From assembly GCF_030127125.1 (NCBI RefSeq), contig NZ_CP126156.1, positions 1,488,001-1,552,000 of the forward strand: a stretch of 64,000 nt of DNA, written 5' to 3'. The notes under the pieces are model-generated. The model was not told the DNA's origin, ran no database searches, and saw nothing but the letters and a program-made list of their open reading frames with translations. Position numbers and translations under genes: made by a program. This stretch comes from Halobaculum litoreum. Its GTDB lineage: Archaea; Halobacteriota; Halobacteria; Halobacteriales; Haloferacaceae. Shown here in pieces: positions 16,588 to 24,883 of the stretch (positions are counted from its first letter, which is position 1; every line of letters starts with the position of its first letter).

Positions 16588-17817
16588 ATGAGCAGCTTCC
16601 GCACCCTCGACGACCTGCCCGCCGAGCAGCGCGTCCTCGTCCGCCTCGATCTCAACTCCCCGGTCGAGGACGGCGTCGTGCAGGACAACCGCCGCTTCTC
16701 CCGCCACGCCCGGACCGTCGCCGAGCTGGCCGCGGCCGGCCACCGCGTCGCCCTCATGGCCCACCAAGGCCGTCCCGGGCGGGACACGTTCGTCTCGCTG
16801 GAGCAACACGCCGACATCCTCGCCGAACACGCCGGCGTCGACGTCGACTTCGTCGCCGACACCTTCGGCGACGAGGCCCTCGCGGCGATCCGCGGCCTCG
16901 AGGCGGGCGACGTGCTCCTGCTGGAGAACACCCGGATGACCGACGACGAGTTGCCCGAGAAGGAGCCGGAGGCCCACGCCGCGAGCGACTTCGTCGGGAC
17001 GCTCGCCCCGGAGTTCGACGCCTACGTCAACGACGCCTACTCGGCGGCCCACCGCAAGCACGCCTCGCTCGTCGGCTTCCCCCTGACGCTCCCGAGCTAC
17101 GCGGGTCGCGTGATGGAGACGGAGTACGAGGCGAACACCGCCATCGCCGAGCGCGAGTTCGACGGCGACGTGACGATGGTCGTCGGCGGGACGAAGGCGA
17201 CCGACGTGATCGGCGTGATGGAGGCGCTCGACGAGAAGGTCGACCGCTTCCTCCTCGGCGGCGTCGCCGGCGAACTGTTCCTCCGCGCGGCGGGGTACCC
17301 CGTCGGCGAGGACGTCGACACCGACCTGTTCGACGAGCAGTGGGCCGCCAACGAGGAGACGATCCGGTCGATGTTGGAACAGCGGCGCGACCAGGTGACC
17401 CTCGCGTCGGATCTGGCGTACGAGGACGCCGACGGCGAGCGCGCCGAGGTCGCCGTCGACGACGTCGTCGAGAAGACCCAGTCGTTCCTCGACGTCGGCT
17501 CCGACACGGTCGCCGACTACGAGCCCGTGATCCGCGACTCAGAGGCCGTGTTCGTGAAGGGCGCGCTCGGCGTCTTCGAGGACGAGCGCTTCAGCGTCGG
17601 CACCGTCGGCGTGCTGGAGGCCATCGCCGACACGGACTGTTTCTCGGTCGTCGGCGGCGGCGACACCTCCCGCGCCATCGGGATGTACGGGATGGACGAG
17701 GCCGACTTCTCGCACGTCTCCATCGCCGGCGGCGCGTACATCCGCGCGCTCACCGGCGAACCGCTGCCCGCGGTCGAGCTGCTAGTACGGAGTGCGAGCG
17801 ACGACGTCGGACGCTGA
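16588..17817 (+). CDS. pgk: Phosphoglycerate kinase
   Basis: A 409-residue PGK, interconverting 1,3-bisphosphoglycerate and 3-phosphoglycerate with ADP/ATP in the cytoplasm. Family segments are VLVRLDLNSPVEDGVVQDNR (substrate Arg/Asp), AHQGRPGR, LLENTRM, NDAYSAAHRKHASLVGF, GGTKATDVIGVM and the nucleotide loop SVVGGGDTSRAIGMYG. The start is the ATG at 16588; a GTG at 16585 abuts it. A TATA-like CTAAGTAG at 16558-16565 sits 23-30 nt upstream, fitting a leaderless mRNA. Its last 36 nt overlap the end of a small membrane-protein gene on the opposite strand. GAPDH, the preceding enzyme, is encoded 2 kb away. Confidence 0.97.
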   Translation: MSSFRTLDDLPAEQRVLVRLDLNSPVEDGVVQDNRRFSRHARTVAELAAAGHRVALMAHQGRPGRDTFVSLEQHADILAEHAGVDVDFVADTFGDEALAAIRGLEAGDVLLLENTRMTDDELPEKEPEAHAASDFVGTLAPEFDAYVNDAYSAAHRKHASLVGFPLTLPSYAGRVMETEYEANTAIAEREFDGDVTMVVGGTKATDVIGVMEALDEKVDRFLLGGVAGELFLRAAGYPVGEDVDTDLFDEQWAANEETIRSMLEQRRDQVTLASDLAYEDADGERAEVAVDDVVEKTQSFLDVGSDTVADYEPVIRDSEAVFVKGALGVFEDERFSVGTVGVLEAIADTDCFSVVGGGDTSRAIGMYGMDEADFSHVSIAGGAYIRALTGEPLPAVELLVRSASDDVGR

Positions 17818-18096
17818 GGCGGCTGCTCCCCGGTCGTCGGGGTCGTCGCCGTCGCTGTCCGAGCCGTCCTCGCCCGGCCCCTCGTCGCCCGGCCCCTCGT
17901 CGCCGTGGGCTCGTCGGCGGCCGTCGTCGGTCGCGAGCGCGATGCCGTTGAGCAGCCCGTGGGCGGCGAGCCACGCGCCGGGCAGCGTCGCGACCGCCGC
18001 GGCTTCGAAGCCGCCGCCGGTGAGCGCGTACGCGATGCCGTAGACCGACACTGTCGCGCCGACGGCGACGTAGAGGGGGTGTCGAACGAGGACCAT
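17782..18096 (-). CDS. Small membrane protein with acidic tail
   Basis: A 104-residue protein with two predicted membrane segments (HPLYVAVGATVSVYGIAYAL and AVATLPGAWLAAHGLLNGIA) and a charged tail. The tail contains a 15-bp tandem DNA repeat (CCCGGCCCCTCGTCG twice, about 17874-17904) encoding GDEGP units. The start is the ATG at 18096 and the stop is at 17782. The last 12 codons overlap the end of pgk in the opposite direction. The divergent neighbour is a phosphodiesterase. Function unknown. Confidence 0.7.
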   Translation of the reverse strand: MVLVRHPLYVAVGATVSVYGIAYALTGGGFEAAAVATLPGAWLAAHGLLNGIALATDDGRRRAHGDEGPGDEGPGEDGSDSDGDDPDDRGAAASASDVVARTPY

Positions 18097-18194
18097 ACGT
18101 CCGACGCCACGACCGTCCCGCTTGAAACGCCCGGTGGGTCGGCCGGGTGTGGGCGGTGGGTTCGAAGCGCCGCGCGGGCGAACGCCGAGCCATC

Positions 18195-18683
18195 TTGGTC
18201 GGCGTCGTCTCCGACACCCACGACAACGCACAGTACGTCGACGCGGCCGTCGACGCGTTCACCGAAGTCGGCGTCGACGCGGTGGTCCACTGCGGCGACG
18301 TCGTCGTGCCCTTCTCGGTGACGCCGTTCGACGGCGACTGGGCGTTCCACGCCGTCCGCGGCAACAACGACGGCGAGCGGGCGCTCGCGGACACGGTCGA
18401 CGAGTTCGGCACGTACCACGGCGAGTTCGCCGCGCTGACGCTTGCCGACACCGAGTTCGCCGTCTACCACGGCACCAGCGAGCCGATCGTCGACGCCCTC
18501 CTCGCGAGCGGCGAGTACGACTACGTCTGCCGCGGGCACACCCACGAGCGCGTGCACGAGGTGCGCGACGCCGCCGTCCGTCTCAACCCCGGGGGCGTGC
18601 CGATCCCCGGCCGTGAGGAGGGCCCCACCGCGTTGGTGGTCGACACGGCGACCGACAAGGTCGCCACACACGAGTTGGAGTAG
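18195..18683 (+). CDS. YfcE/MJ0936-type metallophosphoesterase
   Basis: A calcineurin-like phosphoesterase of about 162 residues, the small archaeal YfcE/MJ0936 type that hydrolyses phosphodiesters using two metal ions. The motifs come in order: GVVSDTHDN, VHCGDVV, VRGNNDGE, YHGTSEP and CRGHTHERV. The TTG at 18195 is preferred because it puts the first motif at the N-terminus as in relatives; a GTG at 18147 would add 16 residues (MWAVGSKRRAGERRAI) with no family match. The natural substrate is unknown. Confidence 0.9.
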   Translation: MVGVVSDTHDNAQYVDAAVDAFTEVGVDAVVHCGDVVVPFSVTPFDGDWAFHAVRGNNDGERALADTVDEFGTYHGEFAALTLADTEFAVYHGTSEPIVDALLASGEYDYVCRGHTHERVHEVRDAAVRLNPGGVPIPGREEGPTALVVDTATDKVATHELE

Positions 18684-18762
18684 GTCGACCGGCGAGCTGT
18701 TCCGGCGGCGTACTCGTGAGGGCCCGCGGGCTCGGCCGCGCCGCGCCCTCGACCCCGCCGCG

Positions 18763-19839
18763 TCAGTCGTCGCCGTTGCGCTTCGGCACCACGCGCTGGC
18801 GCTGGCCGTCGAACAGCGACTCCAGACCCACCCCGAGCGTCTCGTCGGTCGTCGCCATGCTCGTCTCGCGGTCCTCCCGGTCGAGCAGCGCCCGGATGGC
18901 GTCGATGTTCTCGGGGATCACGTCCGACTCCTGGTGGATCGACTGGAACAGGTACAGGTCCGAGCCCTCCGTCGAGATCGACTCCTCCCAGATGCAGTTC
19001 TCCCAGAGGTCGCCGCGCGGCCGGCCGGTGTCCATCGCGAACTCCTTGAGCTTCCCCGTGCCGTCGATGCCCGTCTTCTCGGGCACGAGGAACAGCCGCG
19101 ACTCCGCGTCGAGCAGGTCCCGCACCTCGTCGGCCGTCGGCTCCGCCTCCAGCGTGACGTTCACCGAGTGGAGGTGCATCAGCGTCGCGGGCACCTTCAC
19201 CCCGAGCGTGTCGATGTCCACGTCGGGGATGATCGTGTTCACGTCGGGGCCGTGGTGGGAGGGCACCGTGACGGGGTCCGGGAGGATGTCGTTGATCGGG
19301 CCGCGGGACGTCTGCCCGGGGTCGCCGCCGCGGCGGACGAGCGTGACGCGGGCCTTCTCGACGCCGTACTCCTCGACGAGCGGCGCGAGCAGTCGCGAGA
19401 GACCGGTGGTGTTACACGAGACGACGCGGGCGACGTCGACGTCCGCGGCGGCCGTGCCGTCGAAGTTCGCGCGGGCGTTGAAGCTCACGTCGGCGGCGTC
19501 GGCGTCCTCCCCGCCCTGCAGGATCGCGGGGGTGTCGTAGCGCTCGTACAGGTCGCGGTTGGCGGCGCCGACGCCCGAGGGCGTCGTGTCGACGACCACG
19601 TCGGCGGTCATCACCATGTCCTCGACCTCGCCCGCGAGGTCGATGCCGGCGTCGCGGAACTGGTCGGCCCGCTCCGGGATCGCCGCGTACAGCGGGTACC
19701 CCTTGCGGACCGCCGCCTCGGCCTCGAAGTTCGGTCGGGTCTTCGCGACGCCGATCAGTCTCATGTCGGGCTGGGCGGCCACCGCGTCGGCGACCCGCTT
19801 GCCGATGGTGCCGTAGCCGTTGACCCCCACGTGGATCAT
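18763..19839 (-). CDS. gap: Type II (archaeal) glyceraldehyde-3-phosphate dehydrogenase
   Basis: A 358-residue archaeal type II phosphorylating GAPDH. The Rossmann motif GYGTIG is at residues 8-13. The catalytic thiol is Cys142 in SCNTTGL. Other family segments are [26 protein letters not shown] and [10 protein letters not shown]. In haloarchaea the type II enzyme is mostly gluconeogenic (1,3-bisphosphoglycerate to glyceraldehyde-3-phosphate), as shown for GapII of Haloferax; here this is inferred. The ATG is at 19839. A pair of 8-bp direct repeats lies 26-51 nt upstream. pgk, on the opposite strand, is 2 kb away. Confidence 0.96.
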   Translation of the reverse strand: MIHVGVNGYGTIGKRVADAVAAQPDMRLIGVAKTRPNFEAEAAVRKGYPLYAAIPERADQFRDAGIDLAGEVEDMVMTADVVVDTTPSGVGAANRDLYERYDTPAILQGGEDADAADVSFNARANFDGTAAADVDVARVVSCNTTGLSRLLAPLVEEYGVEKARVTLVRRGGDPGQTSRGPINDILPDPVTVPSHHGPDVNTIIPDVDIDTLGVKVPATLMHLHSVNVTLEAEPTADEVRDLLDAESRLFLVPEKTGIDGTGKLKEFAMDTGRPRGDLWENCIWEESISTEGSDLYLFQSIHQESDVIPENIDAIRALLDREDRETSMATTDETLGVGLESLFDGQRQRVVPKRNGDD

Positions 19840-19864
19840 TGCCGGATGGTCGTTCGTACCGGGG

Positions 19865-19890
19865 GTTAATCGTTACGCTATCGTTAATCG
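19865..19890. promoter_or_regulatory. Direct repeats GTTAATCG in the gap promoter
   Basis: GTTAATCG occurs at 19865-19872 and again at 19883-19890, an 18-bp period, in the gap promoter. On the gap-coding strand both read CGATTAAC, and the nearer copy is 26-33 nt before the ATG, at TATA-box distance. The pair could be a TATA element plus its duplicate, or an operator for a regulator of gluconeogenesis. Confidence 0.5.
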
Positions 19891-20015
19891 GAAAACAACT
19901 ACAGAGCGAGTAAGAAGCGGGAGATCGGCGGAATCGGGAGCTCCACGGGAGCCGGGGCGGCCGGGGCGCTGCGACGCTCCGACAGGCCCAAACCGCGGCG
20001 GGGCCGAGCGAAGGT

Positions 20016-20963
20016 ATGGACGACGACCTCCGTGCGGCCGCGGAAACGGCGATCCACCAGTGCCTCGCCCTCGGCGGCGACGAGTCGCTCGCGGTCGTCA
20101 CCGACGACGAGCGCGAGACGATCGGCGAGGCGCTGTACGACGTCGCCCGCGCGGTGACCGCCGACGCGTCGATCGTTCGGTACCCGCCCGCGACTCAACA
20201 CGGCGAGGAGCCGCCCGCGCCCGTGGCGGCGGCGATGCGCGAGGCCGACGCCTTCCTCGCGCCGACGACCAAGAGCCTGAGCCACACCCGCGCCCGCGGC
20301 GCCGCCTGCGACGCCGGCGCCCGCGGCGCCACCCTCCCGGGCATCACCCGCGAGGTGTTCGTCACCGGCCTCGACGCCGACTACGACGCCATCGCGCGCC
20401 ACTGCGACGACGTGCTCGCGCAGGTCGGCGACGCCGAGGAGATCCGCGTCACCACCGCGGCGGGCACCGACATCACCTTCGAGCCGGGCGACCGCGAGTT
20501 CCTCGCGGACACCGGCGCCGTGAGCGAGCCGGGGTCGTTCTCGAACCTCCCCGCCGGCGAGGTGTTCGTCAGCCCCGAGACCGCGAACGGCACGTACGTC
20601 GTCGACGGGACGATGATGCCCCACGGGCTGCTCGAGGGGCGAGAGCTGCGGTTCGAGGTGACCGACGGCTTCGTCACCGACATCTCCGACGACGACGTGC
20701 GCGAACAGGTCGAGACCGCCGCCGAGTCGGTCGGTCGCGACGCGTACAACCTCGCGGAGTTGGGCATCGGCACGAACGTCGGCGTCACCGACCTCGTCGG
20801 CTCGGTGCTGCTCGACGAGAAGGCGGCCGGCACGGTCCACATCGCCATCGGCGACGACGCCGGCATCGGCGGCGACACCGACGCGCCGCTCCACCTCGAC
20901 GGGATCGTCCGCGACCCGACCGTGTACGCCGACGGGGAGGTCGTCGACCTCCCCGAACCGTAG
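20016..20963 (+). CDS. Aminopeptidase, M29/COG2309-like
   Basis: A 315-residue protein resembling M29 aminopeptidases (aminopeptidase T/AmpS group), metal-dependent enzymes that remove N-terminal residues. The C-terminal third carries the recognisable metal-binding pattern: AELGIGTNVGVTD, LLDEKAAGTVHIAIG and PLHLDGIVRDPTVYADGE, giving Glu, His, His and Asp ligand candidates. The N-terminal half (CLALGGDESLAVVTDDE; PTTKSLSHTRARG) matches the same group. It is shorter than the typical 400 residues, as is usual for the archaeal subgroup. The ATG at 20016 opens MDDDLRAAAETA. It ends 10 nt before a convergent membrane-protein gene. Confidence 0.83.
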   Translation: MDDDLRAAAETAIHQCLALGGDESLAVVTDDERETIGEALYDVARAVTADASIVRYPPATQHGEEPPAPVAAAMREADAFLAPTTKSLSHTRARGAACDAGARGATLPGITREVFVTGLDADYDAIARHCDDVLAQVGDAEEIRVTTAAGTDITFEPGDREFLADTGAVSEPGSFSNLPAGEVFVSPETANGTYVVDGTMMPHGLLEGRELRFEVTDGFVTDISDDDVREQVETAAESVGRDAYNLAELGIGTNVGVTDLVGSVLLDEKAAGTVHIAIGDDAGIGGDTDAPLHLDGIVRDPTVYADGEVVDLPEP

Positions 20964-20972
20964 TCCGACGAC

Positions 20973-21422
20973 TCACTCCCCGTTCGGCGGGTCGGCCGAC
21001 CACCGGCGCTCCAGCCCCCACACGAACGCGAGCTTCAGCGCCATCGAGACGGCGCCGGCGGCGACGGCGCGGCCCGGGCGCCGCCGGTACGCCGCGTACA
21101 GCGCGTACGCCGTCACCGGCCCGGACACCGTGTTCAGCCGGTGCCACGCGCCCGGCGACGTCTCGCCGCGGAGCCACGCCCGTTCGGCGTCGACGACGCG
21201 GGTCATCCACGCCGGGTCGACCTCCGGGCCGCGCTCGACCCGCGGGAAGGCGACGGGGTTGACGAGCGTCCACCCGAGCGCGAGCGCGAGCACGCGCCGG
21301 TCGCGGGTGTACGCCGCCAGCAGCAGCAGCGGCACCGAGAGGAACCGCGACCAGCCGCTCTTGGGGTTGGCGTGGCGCTCCCAGAAGGTGTCGAGGTCGG
21401 CGAAGCGTCGGCTCGCGTCCAT
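20973..21422 (-). CDS. Haloarchaeal membrane protein (possibly DUF6653)
   Basis: A 149-residue protein with about three membrane segments (FLSVPLLLLAAYT; VLALALGWTLVNPVAFP; AVAAGAVSMALKLAFVWGL). Conserved-looking pieces are FWERHANPKSGWSRF, NPVAFPRV and WHRLNTVSGPVTAYALYAAY. The HANPxSxWxRF start is typical of a haloarchaeal family that I think is DUF6653, though I cannot confirm this. Function unknown. The start is the ATG at 21422. Confidence 0.75.
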   Translation of the reverse strand: MDASRRFADLDTFWERHANPKSGWSRFLSVPLLLLAAYTRDRRVLALALGWTLVNPVAFPRVERGPEVDPAWMTRVVDAERAWLRGETSPGAWHRLNTVSGPVTAYALYAAYRRRPGRAVAAGAVSMALKLAFVWGLERRWSADPPNGE

Positions 21423-21486
21423 GCTCCCGCGACGGGCACCGGCGACAAAAGTGTGCGTCCGCCGACGCGACCGCGTCGCGCGCCGC

Positions 21487-22116
21487 TCAGCCGATGCGGC
21501 GGACCGCGTCGAACAGCCCCTGGACGGTCGAGACGGTCTGCTCGTCGTGGGCCTTCGGGTCGAGGTAGAACTGCGCGCGCGCGTCGGCGCGGTGGACGCC
21601 GGCGACGAGGATGTGCAGGAAGCGGTACGCCTCGCGCAGGTCGACGTACTGGAGCAGCGCCGTCACGGAGTCGAACGAGACGAACAGGTCGCCGTGGTTG
21701 CGCGCCTCCGCCAGCGCGTCCTGCCACTTCATACACAGCCCCGTGAGGTCCTGCGGGTGTGCGCCCTCGACGGCGAACGATCCGCCGTCGGCGGCGACCC
21801 GCGGGCCGGGCACTTCGCCCGTGCCGGACGCGTCCACGACCATGTGACACGGCGGCGAGCCGACGTCGGCGCGCCAGCGCTCGTGGAGCGCGACCGGGTC
21901 GGTGTCGTAGGTGAACTCGACGACCGTGGGGTGGTCGACGTACCCCGTCACCGCCTGCTGTTTCAGCATCGTCCGTCGGTCCGGCCCCGGCGGCGTCAGC
22001 ACCAACTCGGCCTTCGACGACGGTCCTCGGTCGACGGACGCGGTCGGCTCCTCGTCGTCGACGCGCGCCCCCGCGCTCCGGGCTCCCACTCCCTCGTCCG
22101 TCCCGCTCCCACTCAT
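21487..22116 (-). CDS. RecA/KaiC-like haloarchaeal protein (DUF7504/HTR-like type)
   Basis: A 209-residue acidic protein, disordered to about residue 30. It then looks like a degenerate RecA/KaiC fold: LVLTPPGPDRRTMLKQQAV, VVEFTYDTDP, MVVDASGTGEVPG, LFVSFDSVTALLQYVDLREA and HILVAGVHRADARAQFYLDP. No intact Walker A is visible, so it is probably not an ATPase. Such proteins are often annotated HTR-like or DUF7504 in haloarchaea. The start is the ATG at 22116 (a GTG at 22131 is possible). A TATA-like GAATTAAGTAC lies at 22145-22155 on the minus strand, 29-39 nt before the start. Function unknown. Confidence 0.78.
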   Translation of the reverse strand: MSGSGTDEGVGARSAGARVDDEEPTASVDRGPSSKAELVLTPPGPDRRTMLKQQAVTGYVDHPTVVEFTYDTDPVALHERWRADVGSPPCHMVVDASGTGEVPGPRVAADGGSFAVEGAHPQDLTGLCMKWQDALAEARNHGDLFVSFDSVTALLQYVDLREAYRFLHILVAGVHRADARAQFYLDPKAHDEQTVSTVQGLFDAVRRIG

Positions 22117-22204
22117 CTGTCTACGGCTCACGTGCCCCGATCCGTACTTAATTCAAACGTCCGGGTTCTCACGACCGGTAACTCGACGGGCCCGCCGGAG
22201 AAGC

Positions 22205-22321
22205 TCACGCCGCGAGCACGCCCGCCGCCACCGCGAGCGCGAGGAACGCGACCGCGCCGACGAAGATCGCGAGGACCACGGCCCCGACGATCCGGGGGAA
22301 CGCGCCGAGGTCGGGCGCCAT
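22205..22321 (-). CDS. Very small single-pass membrane protein (38 aa)
   Basis: A 38-residue ORF: a short N-terminus (MAPDLGAFPR), one continuous hydrophobic helix (IVGAVVLAIFVGAVAFLALA) and an Ala-rich end. It is divergent from mutL, with 117 nt between the starts. A GTG 21 nt upstream is an alternative start. Haloarchaeal genomes contain many such micro-membrane proteins; a similar one is at 48592-48738. Translation is plausible because of the clean hydrophobic profile, but no homology could be checked. Confidence 0.6.
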   Translation of the reverse strand: MAPDLGAFPRIVGAVVLAIFVGAVAFLALAVAAGVLAA

Positions 22322-22438
22322 CGGGAGGCTGTTGGAGTCCACGTCGGCGGATCGTCTCTCGGCGACATCGGTCTCGTGCCGCCGCGGCCGTCCGTCCGAA
22401 CACGGGATTGATACGCCGCCGCCGCCTCCGTCCGTGCG

Positions 22439-24808
22439 ATGACCGGCGAGATACGCGCGCTCGACGACCGCACCGTCCGCGAGATCGCCGCGGGCGAGGT
22501 GGTCGAGCGCCCCGCCTCCGTCGTGAAGGAACTCGTCGAGAACGCCCTCGACGCCGGCGCCTCCCGCGTCGCCGTCGCCGTCGAGCACGGCGGTATCGAC
22601 GGGATCCGCGTCCGCGACGACGGCGCGGGGATCGCCCCCGAGGAACTGCCGATGGCCGTCGCGAAACACGCCACGAGCAAGCTCGACGGGATGGCCGACC
22701 TCGACGCCGGCGTCGCCACGCTCGGCTTCCGCGGCGAGGCGCTCCACTCCGTCGGCGCCGTCGCCGAGGTGACCGTCCGCTCGCGAACGCCCGACGCCGA
22801 CACCGGCGCCGAGTTGGTCGTCGACCACGGCGACGAGAGCGACGTCCGCCCGGCCGGCTGTCCGGTCGGCACGACCGTCGAGGTGCGCGACCTGTTCGGC
22901 CGGACGCCCGCGCGCCGGAAGTTCCTCAAGACGCCGGCGACGGAGTTCGACCGCGTCAACGGCGTCGTCTCGGCGTACGCGCTCGCCAACCCGGACGTCG
23001 CCGTCTCGCTGGAGCACGACGGCCGCGAGGTGTTCGCCTCCCCCGGCGACGGGAACCGCCGGTCGGCCGTCCTCGCGGTGTACGGTCGCGAGGTCGCCGA
23101 GTCGATGGTCGACGTCGACCACGAGTCCGAGTCGGGGGCGGTTCGGGTCCACGGGCTCGTCTCGCACCCGGAGACGACCCGCGCGGGCCGGGAGTACCTC
23201 ACCACGTACGTGAACGACCGCTGGGTGCGCGACGGCGACCTCCGGGGCGCCGTCGTCGACGCCTACGGCGGTCAGCTGGCGACCGACCGCTACCCCTTCG
23301 CCGTGCTGTTCGTCGAGGTGCCCGCGCCCGCCGTCGACGTGAACGTCCACCCCCGCAAGACCGAGGTCCGCTTCGACGACGACGCCGACGTGACGGGGAC
23401 GGTCAGGGAGGCGGTCCGCGCGGCCCTGCTCGACGCGGGGCTGATCCGCTCGTCGGCGCCCCGCGGCCGCTCGGCGCCGGACGAGGCGGCCGTCGACCCC
23501 GAGGTGGTCGGCGGCGCCGGAACCGACCACGAGCGCGCGGCCGCCGACCGCCGGGCGACGGCGGCCGACGACGGCGACTCGGGGGCGACCGGCCCCGGCG
23601 CGGAGACGACGTCGTCGGTGCTCGACGCGTGGGGCGGCTCCGACGCGGCGAGCCCGGACGACCCGGCGGACGCGCCGCCGGACGGCGTCTCCCCCGACGA
23701 CGCCGCGGCCGACCCGGAGCCTGACCCCGAGCGCGACCGGCGTCCCGGGACGGACTCCGGAGCCGACGACGACCCCGCGGACTCCGCGGATCCCCCGGAC
23801 ACAGCACGCGGCGACGACTCCTCCGACGCGGCCGCGGCGGACGCCGCCTGGAGCGTCGACATCGGCGGCGACGCCGACCGGCCGACCGACCACCCCGAGC
23901 GGGGACGGACGGACGCGACGGCGGGGCGCGCGCCGTCGCCGCGCGCGTGGCAGCGCGAGGACGCGGACACGGACACGGTCGACGAGGCGGCCGACGGCGA
24001 CGCGGTCGACGACGCAGCCGACGGCGCCGAGCCGACGGCGGAGGCCGGCGACGAGCGGCGCGAGTCGCGAGACGCCGTCGGGCGCGACCGCACGTGGGGC
24101 GCGCCGTCGCAGGCGACGCTGGGCGGCGGCACCACCGACGAGCGCGTCGAGCGCGACCGCCTGCCGCCGATGCGCGTGCTCGGCCAGTACGCCGACACGT
24201 ACGTCGTCTGCGAGACGGACGCGGGGCTCGTGCTCGTCGACCAGCACGCCGCCGACGAGCGGGTCAACTACGAGCGGCTCCAGCGGGCCGTCGGCGACGG
24301 CGCGCCGACCCAGACGCTCGCCGCGCCCGTCGAGTTGGAGCTGACCGCCCGGGAGTCGGAGCTGTTCGAGACGTTCCGGGAGGCGCTCGCCGAGGTCGGC
24401 TTCCGCGCCGAGCGCGTCGAGGCGGGCGGGGCCGACGACGGCGGCGACGGGGCCGCGAGCCACGCCGTCGCCGTGACGGCGGTGCCGGCGGTGTTCGACG
24501 CGACGCTCGACCCGGACCTCCTGCGGGACGTGCTCGCGGCGTTCGCCGACGAGGTGACCGCCGGCGACCGCCCGGTCGCGGAGGTGGCCGACGCCCTGCT
24601 GGCCGACCTCGCGTGTTACCCCTCGGTGACCGGCAACACCTCGCTCACGGAGGGGAGCGTGACCGACCTGCTCGACGCGCTCGACGACTGCGAGAACCCC
24701 TACGCCTGTCCGCACGGCCGGCCCGTGCTCGTCGAGTTCGGCAGCGAGGAGATCGAGGACCGCTTCGAGCGCGACTACCCGGGCCACGGCGGCCGGCGCG
24801 CCGAGTAG
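22439..24808 (+). CDS. mutL: DNA mismatch repair protein MutL
   Basis: A 789-residue MutL. The N-terminal GHKL ATPase has IAAGEVVERPASVVKELVEN, DDGAGI, ATSKL and GFRGEAL. The transducer domain has NVHPRKTEVRF at about residue 302. Residues about 335-560 form a very acidic Asp/Ala/Pro linker, longer than in E. coli MutL. The C-terminal domain has the metal-dependent endonuclease motif DQHAADERVNYE (601-612) and CPHGRP (757-762), so it should nick DNA. The ATG at 22439 opens MTGEIRALDDRTV. The kdgK start follows 75 nt downstream. No mutS is in the window. Confidence 0.97.
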   Translation: MTGEIRALDDRTVREIAAGEVVERPASVVKELVENALDAGASRVAVAVEHGGIDGIRVRDDGAGIAPEELPMAVAKHATSKLDGMADLDAGVATLGFRGEALHSVGAVAEVTVRSRTPDADTGAELVVDHGDESDVRPAGCPVGTTVEVRDLFGRTPARRKFLKTPATEFDRVNGVVSAYALANPDVAVSLEHDGREVFASPGDGNRRSAVLAVYGREVAESMVDVDHESESGAVRVHGLVSHPETTRAGREYLTTYVNDRWVRDGDLRGAVVDAYGGQLATDRYPFAVLFVEVPAPAVDVNVHPRKTEVRFDDDADVTGTVREAVRAALLDAGLIRSSAPRGRSAPDEAAVDPEVVGGAGTDHERAAADRRATAADDGDSGATGPGAETTSSVLDAWGGSDAASPDDPADAPPDGVSPDDAAADPEPDPERDRRPGTDSGADDDPADSADPPDTARGDDSSDAAAADAAWSVDIGGDADRPTDHPERGRTDATAGRAPSPRAWQREDADTDTVDEAADGDAVDDAADGAEPTAEAGDERRESRDAVGRDRTWGAPSQATLGGGTTDERVERDRLPPMRVLGQYADTYVVCETDAGLVLVDQHAADERVNYERLQRAVGDGAPTQTLAAPVELELTARESELFETFREALAEVGFRAERVEAGGADDGGDGAASHAVAVTAVPAVFDATLDPDLLRDVLAAFADEVTAGDRPVAEVADALLADLACYPSVTGNTSLTEGSVTDLLDALDDCENPYACPHGRPVLVEFGSEEIEDRFERDYPGHGGRRAE

Positions 24809-24883
24809 CCCGCCGGCTGTCGGGCGGTTGGGGTCCTCCCGCGTTCCAGACCCTTCTTGTGGGGCGGCGCCGTCGCCACGCGC

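Noticed and set aside
17874..17904. Short tandem repeat as possible CRISPR or regulatory array
   Set aside because: It is two 15-bp copies inside a coding region and simply encodes GDEGP units.
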